The notes beneath the pieces were generated by a model, which saw only the letters and a program-made list of their open reading frames with translations, was not told the origin of the DNA and did no database searches. This document shows positions 10,687 through 19,339 of a stretch of DNA of 64,000 nt, piece by piece. Where the stretch lies: positions 1-64,000 of the forward strand of contig NZ_PSSX01000017.1 of assembly GCF_002933275.1 (NCBI RefSeq), read 5' to 3'. Position numbers and translations under genes: made by a program. How positions within the stretch are numbered: position 1 is the first letter of the stretch; every line of letters starts with the position of its first letter. The DNA is from Marinobacter maroccanus. GTDB taxonomy: Bacteria; Pseudomonadota; Gammaproteobacteria; Pseudomonadales; Oleiphilaceae.

Positions 10687-10738
10687 TTGGATAACGAACA
10701 TTACTGACATCATATTATTCGCAAACGAACATCATCAA
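10687..10738 (-). promoter_or_regulatory. eno-tpiA promoter with two GlpR-type operators
   Basis: Read on the minus strand, ATGTTCGTTTGCGAATAAT contains a perfect TTCG-N4-CGAA palindrome (10718-10729). It is close to the E. coli GlpR operator consensus (WATGTTCGWTNNCGAACATW). A second copy, ATGTTCGTTATCC, overlaps 10687-10698 with one mismatch in the palindrome, about three helical turns away. The perfect box lies between a -35-like TTGATG (10733-10738) and a -10-like TATGAT (10709-10714), spaced 18 bases, which suits repression. Confidence 0.7.
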
Positions 10739-10818
10739 GGGAAAAATACGGACTAATCAGACAGATTTGTTATATAGAAACGAAAATAAGTACATGAAGG
10801 AAAAAGGGCCGGCAGGGT

Positions 10819-10865
10819 TAGCCCCGGGAGGGGCTACCTTGAAATGCTTTAAAGGGGGGGGGGGG
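10819..10865. repeat. Small hairpin and a 12-base poly-G tract
   Basis: A perfect 7-bp stem (TAGCCCC, GGGA loop, GGGGCTA) at 10819-10836 is followed by a run of twelve G residues at 10854-10865. Both lie in the 327-base non-coding stretch between the eno start and the end of glpV. Runs of this length can be slippage-prone. Confidence 0.7.
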
Positions 10866-10908
10866 AACTATAAGCAACCGGCCAAAACCCACCGTGACAA
10901 CGGTGCTC

Positions 10909-10945
10909 TGCCTGCCGCAACCAAAGGGTCCTGTTGCGGCAGGCA
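10909..10945 (-). terminator. Strong hairpin after glpV
   Basis: A perfect 13-bp stem (TGCCTGCCGCAAC and its complement) begins 26 bases beyond the glpV stop codon, with an 11-base loop. No T-run follows on the minus strand, so it may act as an mRNA 3' stabiliser or a Rho-assisted end rather than a classical terminator. Confidence 0.6.
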
Positions 10946-10970
10946 TTGCTCTTGAAGGAATCAGCTCGCC

Positions 10971-12719
10971 TTAGCGCGCCTCTTCCCAGGTTTTCAGCAG
11001 TTCATCATAGGCAACGGTCTTGCCCTGAGGCTTCTCGTTTGCCAGCTTCGGCTTGGGTGCACCGGGCTGGTCCAGCCAGTACTGCGCATCGCGCGGCTCG
11101 TTCAGCTTCGGACCACAAGTCGGCTGAACATTGGCACGCTCAAGGCGCTCCATGACCCGATCCTGGGCCTGGGCAAGGCCGTCGAGGGCTTCCTGAGGAG
11201 TAGCTTCACCACTGGCCGCCTGGGCAATGTACTGCCACCACAGCTGGGCCAGTTTCGGATAGTCTGGCACGTTGGTACCGGTCGGGGACCACTGCACACG
11301 GGCCGGGCTACGATAAAACTCCACCAGGCCGCCGAGCTTCGGAGCCATCTCAGTCATCGCCTCAGATTCGATGTCGGACTCGCGAATCGGAGTCAGGCCG
11401 GCAATTGTTTTCTCCAGAGATACGGTCTTGGATACGGTGAACTGGGCGTACAGCCAAGCTGCAAGGCGACGTTTCTCAGGCGTGGAATCCAGGAAAGTCC
11501 AGGAACCTACGTCCTGATAACCCAGCTTCATACCTTCTTCCCAGTAGGGCCCACGGGGAGACGGTGCCATGCGCCATTTGGGGGTGCCATCCTCATTCAC
11601 AACGGGCAGGCCATCCTTGATCATGCTCGCGGTAAAGGCGGTATACCAGAAGATCTGCTGGGCAACGTTGCCCTGGGCGGGAACCGGACCGGCCTCTGAA
11701 AAGGTCATGCCCTGAGCTTCAGGGGGCGCGTACTTTCGCAGCCAGTCCACGTATTTCGCAGTGGCATACACGGCAGCGGGACCATTGGTTGCACCACCCC
11801 GGCTCACGCTGGAGCCGACCGGGTGACACTCTTCAACCCGAATCCCCCATTCGTCTACCGGCAGGCCGTTGGGCAGGCCCTTGTCGCCAGCACCCGCCAT
11901 GGAGAACCAGGCATCGGTGAAACGCCAGCCCAGAGACGGATCCTTCTTGCCATAGTCCATGTGACCGTAGACGCGCTCACCGTCAATTTCCTTCACGTGA
12001 ACCGAGAAGAACTCGGCAATATCTTCGTAGGCTGACCAGTTAACCGGCACACCCAGATCATACCCGTAGATTTCCTTGAACTGCTTCTGCAGGTCTTCAC
12101 GTTCAAACCAGTCGGCCCGGAACCAGTATAGGTTGGCAAACTGCTGCGAGGGCAACTGGTAGAGCTTTCCGTCAGGCCCGGTAGTGAAATCGAGCCCGAT
12201 GAAATCATCGAGATCCAGGGTGGGCAGGGTGAGATCTTTACCGGCACCGTTCATGATGTCTTCAACGGCCACCACCTTTCCATAGCGGAAATGGGTACCA
12301 ATCAGATCCGAATCGTTCACGTAGCCATCGTAGATGTTGCGTCCGGACTGCATCTGGGTCTGGAGCTTCTCGATAACATCGCCTTCCTGAATCAGTGTGT
12401 GAGTCAGGTTGATCCCGGTGATTTCGGAAAAGGCCTTGGCCAGAACATTGGACTCATACTCATGAGTCGCTATGGTTTCAGAAACCACGTTGATGTCCAT
12501 GCCACGGAACTGCTCAGCGGCTTTGGTGAACCACTCCATTTCTTTGAGCTGTTCTTCCTTGCTCAGAGTAGAATTCTTGAACGCTTCATTAACCCACTTC
12601 TCAGCTGCCTCACTGTACTGATCGGCGCTGACATGCAGGCTTAAACCCATGCTGGCGACACCAACGGCGGCGCTGAGCAACAGGGCTCTCGGATATTTAT
12701 TGTTGTTGAACATATCCAA
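10971..12719 (-). CDS. glpV: Glycerol ABC transporter solute-binding protein GlpV
   Basis: This is the periplasmic receptor of the GlpSTPQUV glycerol importer, a system described in Rhizobium leguminosarum. The 582-residue product is long for an extracellular solute-binding protein, as is normal for GlpV. An N-terminal signal ends at LHVSADQ, and the body has the cluster 1 binding-protein pattern (for example VAVEDIMNGAGKDLTLP and GKLYQLPSQQFANLYWFRADWFE). It is the last gene of a six-gene set, separated from glpU by 216 bases that contain a GlpR-type palindrome. It may therefore be expressed partly from its own promoter. The assignment rests on the complete six-gene order and the flanking glpK, glpR and glpD. 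Confidence 0.88.
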   Translation of the reverse strand: MDMFNNNKYPRALLLSAAVGVASMGLSLHVSADQYSEAAEKWVNEAFKNSTLSKEEQLKEMEWFTKAAEQFRGMDINVVSETIATHEYESNVLAKAFSEITGINLTHTLIQEGDVIEKLQTQMQSGRNIYDGYVNDSDLIGTHFRYGKVVAVEDIMNGAGKDLTLPTLDLDDFIGLDFTTGPDGKLYQLPSQQFANLYWFRADWFEREDLQKQFKEIYGYDLGVPVNWSAYEDIAEFFSVHVKEIDGERVYGHMDYGKKDPSLGWRFTDAWFSMAGAGDKGLPNGLPVDEWGIRVEECHPVGSSVSRGGATNGPAAVYATAKYVDWLRKYAPPEAQGMTFSEAGPVPAQGNVAQQIFWYTAFTASMIKDGLPVVNEDGTPKWRMAPSPRGPYWEEGMKLGYQDVGSWTFLDSTPEKRRLAAWLYAQFTVSKTVSLEKTIAGLTPIRESDIESEAMTEMAPKLGGLVEFYRSPARVQWSPTGTNVPDYPKLAQLWWQYIAQAASGEATPQEALDGLAQAQDRVMERLERANVQPTCGPKLNEPRDAQYWLDQPGAPKPKLANEKPQGKTVAYDELLKTWEEAR

Positions 12720-12845
12720 CCTCGTTCGTCTTGTTATGAATGGAACGAAACAGCCGGGTTTCGTTTCCGCATTTATAGCGCTCTGGTCGCTATTCTTTTC
12801 ACCGGAATCTCCAGTGATCGATTCCGATCATTTGAATAAAAATAG

Positions 12846-12920
12846 TTCGTTTACGAAATCTTTACAAGTGTTTCTTGCAGAATTTATAGAGTCGGGTGTT
12901 CGCAAAAACAACATAACGAA
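12846..12920 (-). promoter_or_regulatory. GlpR-type operator in the glpU-glpV gap
   Basis: A perfect palindrome, TTCGTTTACGAA, lies at 12846-12857. Isolated half sites TTCG (12899) and CGAA (12917) lie upstream of it on the minus strand. The gap to glpU is 216 bases, long for an operon, so an internal GlpR-controlled promoter for glpV is likely. The palindrome is seen; its role is inferred. Confidence 0.6.
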
Positions 12921-12935
12921 CATCCCTATCCAGAC

Positions 12936-13211
12936 TCACCCCCAGCGTAGTAACACCAGTAACCAGGCCACCGAGACAGCGAGCGCCACCCAAAGGGTGA
13001 TATCGCTGACTGCGAGGAAGGTCAGGTGTATATAAGCAGCGGAGAGCAATCCGATAAACAGCCGGTCACCACGAGTGGTGGCAATCGGCAGAAAGCCCTT
13101 TCTTTCGGTACATGGGGAGACAATTTCGTAAACCGTCATTACCGCCAGAATTCCCGCAATCACTGCAAAGAAGATGGCAACGGTCGGCGTCCAGTTCATC
13201 CAGGCAATCAT
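12936..13211 (-). CDS. glpU: Small membrane protein of the glycerol importer, GlpU
   Basis: This is a 91-residue integral membrane protein with three evident hydrophobic segments (residues about 8-28, 47-65 and 69-90). It matches the small DUF2160-type protein that accompanies glycerol ABC transporters as GlpU. The loop between the first two segments contains CTERKGFLPIATTRGDR. An AAGGAG site precedes the ATG, and the gene starts 11 bases after glpQ. Its biochemical role is not established; a structural or assembly partner of the permeases is a reasonable guess. Confidence 0.82.
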   Translation of the reverse strand: MIAWMNWTPTVAIFFAVIAGILAVMTVYEIVSPCTERKGFLPIATTRGDRLFIGLLSAAYIHLTFLAVSDITLWVALAVSVAWLLVLLRWG

Positions 13212-13222
13212 AAAACGTCTCC

Positions 13223-14029
<807 letters not shown>

Positions 14030-14039
14030 CACACTCCCC

Positions 14040-14906
14040 TTATTTTTCTTTGTCGGCGTGCGTAATGGCGGTAAAGAAGAGCCATGAAATCAGCAATACA
14101 ATGAGGAAGTAGATCAGCGAGAACGCAGCCGCGCGCCCCAGATCAAACTGCCCGATTGCCATGGTCGTCAGGGTCTGGCTCAGGAAGGTGGTGGAACTGC
14201 CAGGGCCGCCACCGGTGAGCACGAACGGCTCAATGTAAATCATGAAGCTGTCCATGAACCGCAGCAGCACTGCGATGATCAGCACACTCTTGAGCCTCGG
14301 GAGCTGGATATACCGGAATACCGCCCACTTCGAGGCGCGGTCAATTTCCGCCGCCTGGTAGAAAGCTTCCGGAATTGCCCGCAACCCTGAATAGCAGAGC
14401 AAGGCCACCAGCGGCGTCCAGTGCCAGACATCCATCAACAGGACCGTTAGCCACGCATCGAGGGTGTCGCCAGTGTAGTTGTAATCAATCCCCAACTGAT
14501 TGATGCCCCAGCCGAACAGACCGATATCGCCCCGGGCAAAGATCTGCCAGATGGTGCCAACCACGTTCCAGGGAATCAGCAGCGGAATGGCCAGCAGAAT
14601 CAGACAGAGCGAGCCTTTAATACCGGATTTCGGCATCATCAGGGCAACCCCGATACCCAGAGGTATCTGGATCAGAAGTACCGCTCCAGAGAATATGAAC
14701 TGACGAAGCAGGGAATCCTGCAGGCGCTCGTCGGTCAGCACCTCCTTGAACCATTCCGTGCCCACGAAGAACGCCTGGCCCGGGCCAAAAATATCCTGGA
14801 CCGAGTAATTCACCACGGTCATCAGGGGAATCAGCGCCGAGAAGGCAACGAGCAGAAACACCGGCAGCACCAGCCACCAGGCTTTGTTGTTTTGTACCTT
14901 TTGCAT
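14040..14906 (-). CDS. glpP: Glycerol ABC transporter permease GlpP
   Basis: This is an inner-membrane permease of the MalF/UgpA-like class. I chose the start at 14906 (MQKVQNNKAWW), giving 288 residues. The ATG shares one base with the glpT stop (TGATG), and a GGAGC site lies just upstream inside glpT. Hydrophobic spans begin at WWLVLPVFLLVAFSALIPL, and the EAA loop reads YQAAEIDRASKWAVFRYIQLP near residue 200. The one-base overlap implies translational coupling with the ATPase gene. Confidence 0.87.
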   Translation of the reverse strand: MQKVQNNKAWWLVLPVFLLVAFSALIPLMTVVNYSVQDIFGPGQAFFVGTEWFKEVLTDERLQDSLLRQFIFSGAVLLIQIPLGIGVALMMPKSGIKGSLCLILLAIPLLIPWNVVGTIWQIFARGDIGLFGWGINQLGIDYNYTGDTLDAWLTVLLMDVWHWTPLVALLCYSGLRAIPEAFYQAAEIDRASKWAVFRYIQLPRLKSVLIIAVLLRFMDSFMIYIEPFVLTGGGPGSSTTFLSQTLTTMAIGQFDLGRAAAFSLIYFLIVLLISWLFFTAITHADKEK

Positions 14907-16006
14907 CACTGTTGCTCCTGTACCAGGAATTCGTCCACATACAGCTTCAACCATTGCCTTGGGAACGAGAGATGAACCCTGCTGCCGATTGATGCGGCGA
15001 AGTCCTCGCTCTGCCGGACTTTCATTCTCTCGTGATCCAGCTGAACGGTAACGATCTTGTAGGTGCCGAGATCCTCCACGTCGAGTACCTCGGCCTCAAA
15101 GGTGTCATCTGAAGCGACCGAAGACACCTCGATGAACTCCGGCCGGATACCGATCTTGAGATTCGTGGATTTGGTTCGCTGAAGGATATCCACCTGCCAG
15201 GGCTCAAGTGCCACAACCGTGCCTCCGAAGCACACGCCCCGGGGACACCGCTGCACCTCAATGAGATTCATGCCGGGGCTGCCGATGAAGAACCCCACGA
15301 AGGTGTGATTGGGCTGTTCGAACAGCTCGGTTGGCGTACCGAACTGGACGATCTGCCCGCCGTACATCACGGCAATCTTGTCGGCAAAGGTGGAGGCTTC
15401 AAGCTGGTCGTGGGTGACATACACCATGGTGATGTCGAACTGTTCATGAATCTGCTTGAGCTTGCGGCGCAGCTTCCACTTGAGCTGCGGATCGATCACC
15501 GTCAGTGGCTCGTCGAACAGAATCGCCGAAACGTCTTCCCGCACCAGGCCGCGGCCCATGGAAACCTTCTGCTTCTCATCCGCGGTCAGGTTCTTTGCCT
15601 TCTTGTAGAGCTTGTCCTCGATTTCCAGGACTTCGGCGATCTCATGAACGCGGGCCTTGATCTTGGAGGCGGGCACCTTGTTGTTCTTGAGGGGAAACGC
15701 CAGGTTGTCGTAGACAGTCATGGAGTCGTAAATGACCGGAAACTGGAAGACCTGGGCAATATTTCTGTCTCGGGGAGACAGCTCATTGACACGCTTGCCG
15801 TCGAACAGGACATCGCCCTCGGAGGGCTGAACCAGGCCGGAAATAATGTTCAGCATGGTGCTTTTCCCGCAACCGGACGGACCCAGCAGCGCGTACGCCC
15901 CACCCTTGTGCCAGACGTGGTCGAGCTGACGGATGGCGTAATCGTCTGGGCTCTCGGGCATATCACTGTAACTGTGGGCGAGTGATTTCAATTGAATTTC
16001 AGCCAT
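14906..16006 (-). CDS. glpT: Glycerol ABC transporter ATPase GlpT (degenerate signature)
   Basis: This is a cytoplasmic ATPase subunit of the glycerol importer (366 residues, MalK-like with a C-terminal regulatory domain). The Walker A (GPSGCGKST, residues 42-50), Walker B (ILFDEP, 162-167) and H-loop (YVTHDQ) are normal. The signature motif, usually LSGGQ, reads LTADEKQ (140-146), and the D-loop reads TVID. Its partner GlpS has an intact LSGGQ but lacks the H-loop histidine. One composite ATP site should therefore be intact and the other defective. The gene overlaps glpS and glpP by one base on each side. The name is that of the ABC component, not the glycerol-3-phosphate antiporter. Confidence 0.88.
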   Translation of the reverse strand: MAEIQLKSLAHSYSDMPESPDDYAIRQLDHVWHKGGAYALLGPSGCGKSTMLNIISGLVQPSEGDVLFDGKRVNELSPRDRNIAQVFQFPVIYDSMTVYDNLAFPLKNNKVPASKIKARVHEIAEVLEIEDKLYKKAKNLTADEKQKVSMGRGLVREDVSAILFDEPLTVIDPQLKWKLRRKLKQIHEQFDITMVYVTHDQLEASTFADKIAVMYGGQIVQFGTPTELFEQPNHTFVGFFIGSPGMNLIEVQRCPRGVCFGGTVVALEPWQVDILQRTKSTNLKIGIRPEFIEVSSVASDDTFEAEVLDVEDLGTYKIVTVQLDHERMKVRQSEDFAASIGSRVHLSFPRQWLKLYVDEFLVQEQQ

Positions 16007-17100
16007 CAGACAGACCCTCCTGAAACCTGGGACGGTGTGTGCACCAGTTGTTCGTTGTTGTCGAAGACGAACAGTTTGTTGATCGGCAAGTACACCTTGA
16101 CTGGTGAGCCTGTGTGGTACTGATGCACGCCCATCAACTGCAAGACCATTTCGAAGTGACTGTTCTCCACATGCATGAAGGTTTCAGAACCACTGATTTC
16201 GCTAAGCTCTACCTCCATGGACATTTCCAGATCATCGTCGCTGGTAGGTACCAGGCCGATATGGCTGGGCCGGATCCCGAACCAGTAATCACCCGGTTGA
16301 AGCTTCGCCAGCTCCTGAGTCAGCGCGTGGTGTGAATATTCGTCGAAGGTCACTTCGGTTTCAGAAACACGCCCGCGAATCATGTTCATCGGGGGTTCAC
16401 TGAACAACTGTGCAGCGAGGGTGTTCACGGGGGCGCGGTAGACATCCATAACCGGGCCGGTCTGAACGACCTGGCCTTCGTGCAACAACGTGGTTGTGCC
16501 ACCGAGCGCCAGAGCTTCATTGGCCTCTGTGGTTGCGTACACCGCTATGCACTGTCGCTCCCGGAACAGATCCCGCAGTTCCGCCCTGAGCTCTTCGCGG
16601 AGCTTGTAGTCAAGGTTGACCAGAGGCTCATCGAATAACACCAGGGTGGCATCCTTCACCAGCGCCCGGGCCATGGCGGTTCGCTGCTGCTGGCCACCCG
16701 ACAGTTCCAGCGGGTAGCGCTTGAGCAGGGGATCAATCCGAAGCATGGACGCGGTTTCTTTCACCCGGCGATCAATCTCGGACTCCGTCATCTTCGCCAG
16801 CCGCAGCGGTGAGGCGATGTTTTCGTAGACGGTCAGATTGGGGTAATTGATGAACTGCTGATAGATCATCGATATGTTGCGGCTCTGCACGCTCTGCCCT
16901 GTGACGTCCTCACCGTTATAGATCAGACGGCCGCTATCAGGCTTGTCCAGCCCGGCCATCAGTCGCATCAGCGAAGTCTTTCCGGCCAGTGTCCGGCCGA
17001 GCAGAACGTTAAAGGAACCTGCCTCAAAGGTGAGGTTGGCATCCCGGATATAGTCGACACCGTCGACCTCACGGGAGAGGTTCTCCAGTGTTAAGGACAT
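16006..17100 (-). CDS. glpS: Glycerol ABC transporter ATPase GlpS (atypical P-loop)
   Basis: This is the second cytoplasmic ATPase of the glycerol importer and the first gene of glpSTPQUV (364 residues). The P-loop reads GRTLAGKT (35-42): the GxxxxGKT frame is kept, but the middle glycine is Leu. The signature LSGGQQQR (133-140) and Walker B VLFDEP (154-159) are normal. At the H-loop, where relatives have YVTHDQVEA, this protein has YATTEANEA, so the switch histidine is replaced by Thr. These changes face the degenerate signature of GlpT in the predicted dimer. An AAGGAAA site precedes the ATG. Confidence 0.88.
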   Translation of the reverse strand: MSLTLENLSREVDGVDYIRDANLTFEAGSFNVLLGRTLAGKTSLMRLMAGLDKPDSGRLIYNGEDVTGQSVQSRNISMIYQQFINYPNLTVYENIASPLRLAKMTESEIDRRVKETASMLRIDPLLKRYPLELSGGQQQRTAMARALVKDATLVLFDEPLVNLDYKLREELRAELRDLFRERQCIAVYATTEANEALALGGTTTLLHEGQVVQTGPVMDVYRAPVNTLAAQLFSEPPMNMIRGRVSETEVTFDEYSHHALTQELAKLQPGDYWFGIRPSHIGLVPTSDDDLEMSMEVELSEISGSETFMHVENSHFEMVLQLMGVHQYHTGSPVKVYLPINKLFVFDNNEQLVHTPSQVSGGSV

Positions 17101-17161
17101 AGGCTTTCCTTTTTGTTCTTGTGGAAACGCACTCCGGGCCGGTTTACACCGACCACGAAAA

Positions 17162-17300
17162 TTCGATTTCGAATCTCCCTACGCAAAGGCTATACCAGCT
17201 TACCTGTCTCCATAGGTGGTTTTACTTACATCGTTGTTTTTACGGTCTTTTTATCTATGTTTTAATTTCTTATACGAAAATCCATATGTTCGTTTAGCAC
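17162..17300 (-). promoter_or_regulatory. glpS upstream region with GlpR-type palindrome
   Basis: The 332 bases between glpS and the divergent activator gene hold a perfect TTCGATTTCGAA palindrome at 17162-17173 in the context AAATTCGATTTCGAATCT. An ATGTTCGTTTAGC half site lies near 17287-17299. The middle of the region is AT-rich. I looked for a -24/-12 (sigma-54) promoter and could not find a convincing one, although the neighbouring regulator is a sigma-54 activator. Confidence 0.55.
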
Positions 17301-17432
17301 TACTTTGTTCAAATTGAACATTGACGTGAACAGCATTTGCACAGATGATTGAGCAACACCTGAAACACATTTGCCTGGGTTAGCTGCTCGAACGTCGACC
17401 AGAACAACAAACGAACGCCTGAGTGACGCCAG

Positions 17433-19313
17433 ATGAGAAAAAACGAATATTCGGATTATCGAAGCGTTATTGCCGATTCGTGGAATCGCTGCATTGCCTG
17501 GGGCCTTGATCACGATCACGAGCCGGCACCGCTGATGCCGGAATCGGCCCGGCTGGAGGAAATAAACCGCCAGTACATTGAGCTGCTCTCGGTAACCGAG
17601 GCCGAAGTACTGCCTTACTACCGGAACGTACTTTCCAACAGCCGCTGCCTCATTCTGCTCGCCGATCAGCACGCAACGGTGCTGAACAGCTGGGGCGATG
17701 AACGCATCACCGAGACCCGCCTGAAGCCCTGGTTCCAGACCGGCGCAAACTGGCAGGAGCAGAATTGCGGCACCAACGCCATCGGAACGTCGATTGCTGT
17801 CGGCGCGCCTGTACAGATTCAGCGAAACGAACATTTTCTGAAAACAAACCGAAGCATCATTGGCTCCGCAGCACCTATTTTCGACGCCCACAGGCAGATT
17901 GCCGGTGTTCTCAGTGTGTTCAGCGACGCCTACCTGCCCCAGGCACACACCCTGGGCATGGTTCGGCTGCTTTCCCAGTCGGTGGAAAACCGCCTCATCA
18001 ACCGTCAGTTTGGCCCGGATCATTTCCAGATCACCCTGAATACCACGGCGGACAACTTCGACAGCCCCTGGTCGGGCATCCTGATGTGCGATGATTCCGG
18101 CCGGGTCATAGCGAGCAACCAGCGGGCGGACCAGTTGCTGGGAATAAATACCGTTGAGGCCCGTCTGGATGAGCTATTTACCGGCCACCGAAACCACATT
18201 CTGGGGCATTCTGAGACCGAAAACCTGCAGCTGACCACCCGAAGCAAGGTACGACTGAGCGCCCGGATCAAGCGCCCGACAAGGCTTGGCAATAACGCAG
18301 CACAGGCAGAGCCTTCGCCGCTGCCAGACGAGGTCAGGCAAGCCGATGCGTTTCTGGGCATCGACAACCTCGAGTATGGCGACTCAGCCGTCAAGCGGTG
18401 CGCCACACAGAGTCTCAAAGTCCTGCAGCGGGGTGTACCGGTGCTTATCACGGGCGAGACAGGGGTCGGCAAGGAAGTTCTGGTCAAGGCACTTCATCGG
18501 GCATCCCACCGCAAGGATCAGCCTCTGGTGGCGGTTAACTGTGCGGCGATTCCACCGGAACTGGTTGAATCGGAACTGTTCGGTTACGAAGCTGGCGCAT
18601 TTACCGGCGCCCGGGCGCAGGGCTCCCTGGGGTTCCTTCGAAAGGCCCACAAGGGCATTCTGTTTCTTGATGAGATTGGCGAAATGCCCCTTTCGGCACA
18701 GTCCCGGCTGCTTCGGGTACTGCAGGAACGGGTCGTTACCCCGGTGGGCTCAACTGACAGTGTTCCTGTCGATATTTTGCTGGTTACCGCGACCAACCGG
18801 CCTCTGACCTCACGTATCGACAACGGCCATTTCCGGGCGGATCTCTACTACCGCATTAATGGCCTTTGCGTGGAACTCCCTGCCCTTCGGAACCGGGCCG
18901 ACAGGTTGCCCCTGATACAGACCCTCTATTCGCAGCACCGGGACCCCGGACAGTCAGAGTATCTATCTCCCAAAGTACTTTCCGCCCTGGAGAACCACCC
19001 GTGGCCAGGCAACATTCGGCAACTGGTGAATGTGTTGCGGGTGGCGATCGCGATTGCAGACGGGGAGGACGTGCAGGTCTGGCACTTGCCGGAAGACTTT
19101 CTCGCGGAATTCGAGGCCAGGGCCGGTGAGGAGTCCGAAACAGCTGTCCTGGAGCCAGGTTTCGCCGACGTTGAGGTGGAAGCGGAGGATACACTTGCCA
19201 GAACGCTCAAGGTCTATCGAAAATGCACAGGCAACGTATCTCAGGCAGCGAGAGAACTCGCCATTAGCCGCAACACTCTGTACAAGCGCCTGCGGGAATT
19301 GGGAGTTCGGTGA
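17433..19313 (+). CDS. Sigma-54-dependent transcriptional activator, AcoR/DhaR type
   Basis: This is a 626-residue enhancer-binding protein. The N-terminal third resembles the GAF sensor of AcoR-type regulators (ADSWNRC near residue 15, NCGTNAIGT near 112). A central AAA+ domain has Walker A GETGVGKE (near 342), the sigma-54 contact loop GAFTGA (near 388) and Walker B ILFLDEIGEM (near 410). The end is a Fis-type helix-turn-helix (GNVSQAARELAISRNTLYKRL). It is divergent from glpS and followed by the convergent glpK. Related DhaR proteins control dihydroxyacetone or glycerol utilisation, so control of the neighbouring glycerol genes is plausible. The ligand and targets are not visible, and alcohol or acetoin sensing remain alternatives. 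Confidence 0.85.
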   Translation: MRKNEYSDYRSVIADSWNRCIAWGLDHDHEPAPLMPESARLEEINRQYIELLSVTEAEVLPYYRNVLSNSRCLILLADQHATVLNSWGDERITETRLKPWFQTGANWQEQNCGTNAIGTSIAVGAPVQIQRNEHFLKTNRSIIGSAAPIFDAHRQIAGVLSVFSDAYLPQAHTLGMVRLLSQSVENRLINRQFGPDHFQITLNTTADNFDSPWSGILMCDDSGRVIASNQRADQLLGINTVEARLDELFTGHRNHILGHSETENLQLTTRSKVRLSARIKRPTRLGNNAAQAEPSPLPDEVRQADAFLGIDNLEYGDSAVKRCATQSLKVLQRGVPVLITGETGVGKEVLVKALHRASHRKDQPLVAVNCAAIPPELVESELFGYEAGAFTGARAQGSLGFLRKAHKGILFLDEIGEMPLSAQSRLLRVLQERVVTPVGSTDSVPVDILLVTATNRPLTSRIDNGHFRADLYYRINGLCVELPALRNRADRLPLIQTLYSQHRDPGQSEYLSPKVLSALENHPWPGNIRQLVNVLRVAIAIADGEDVQVWHLPEDFLAEFEARAGEESETAVLEPGFADVEVEAEDTLARTLKVYRKCTGNVSQAARELAISRNTLYKRLRELGVR

Positions 19314-19339
19314 TATTCGCTGCCGGGAAAGTCAGGGAT

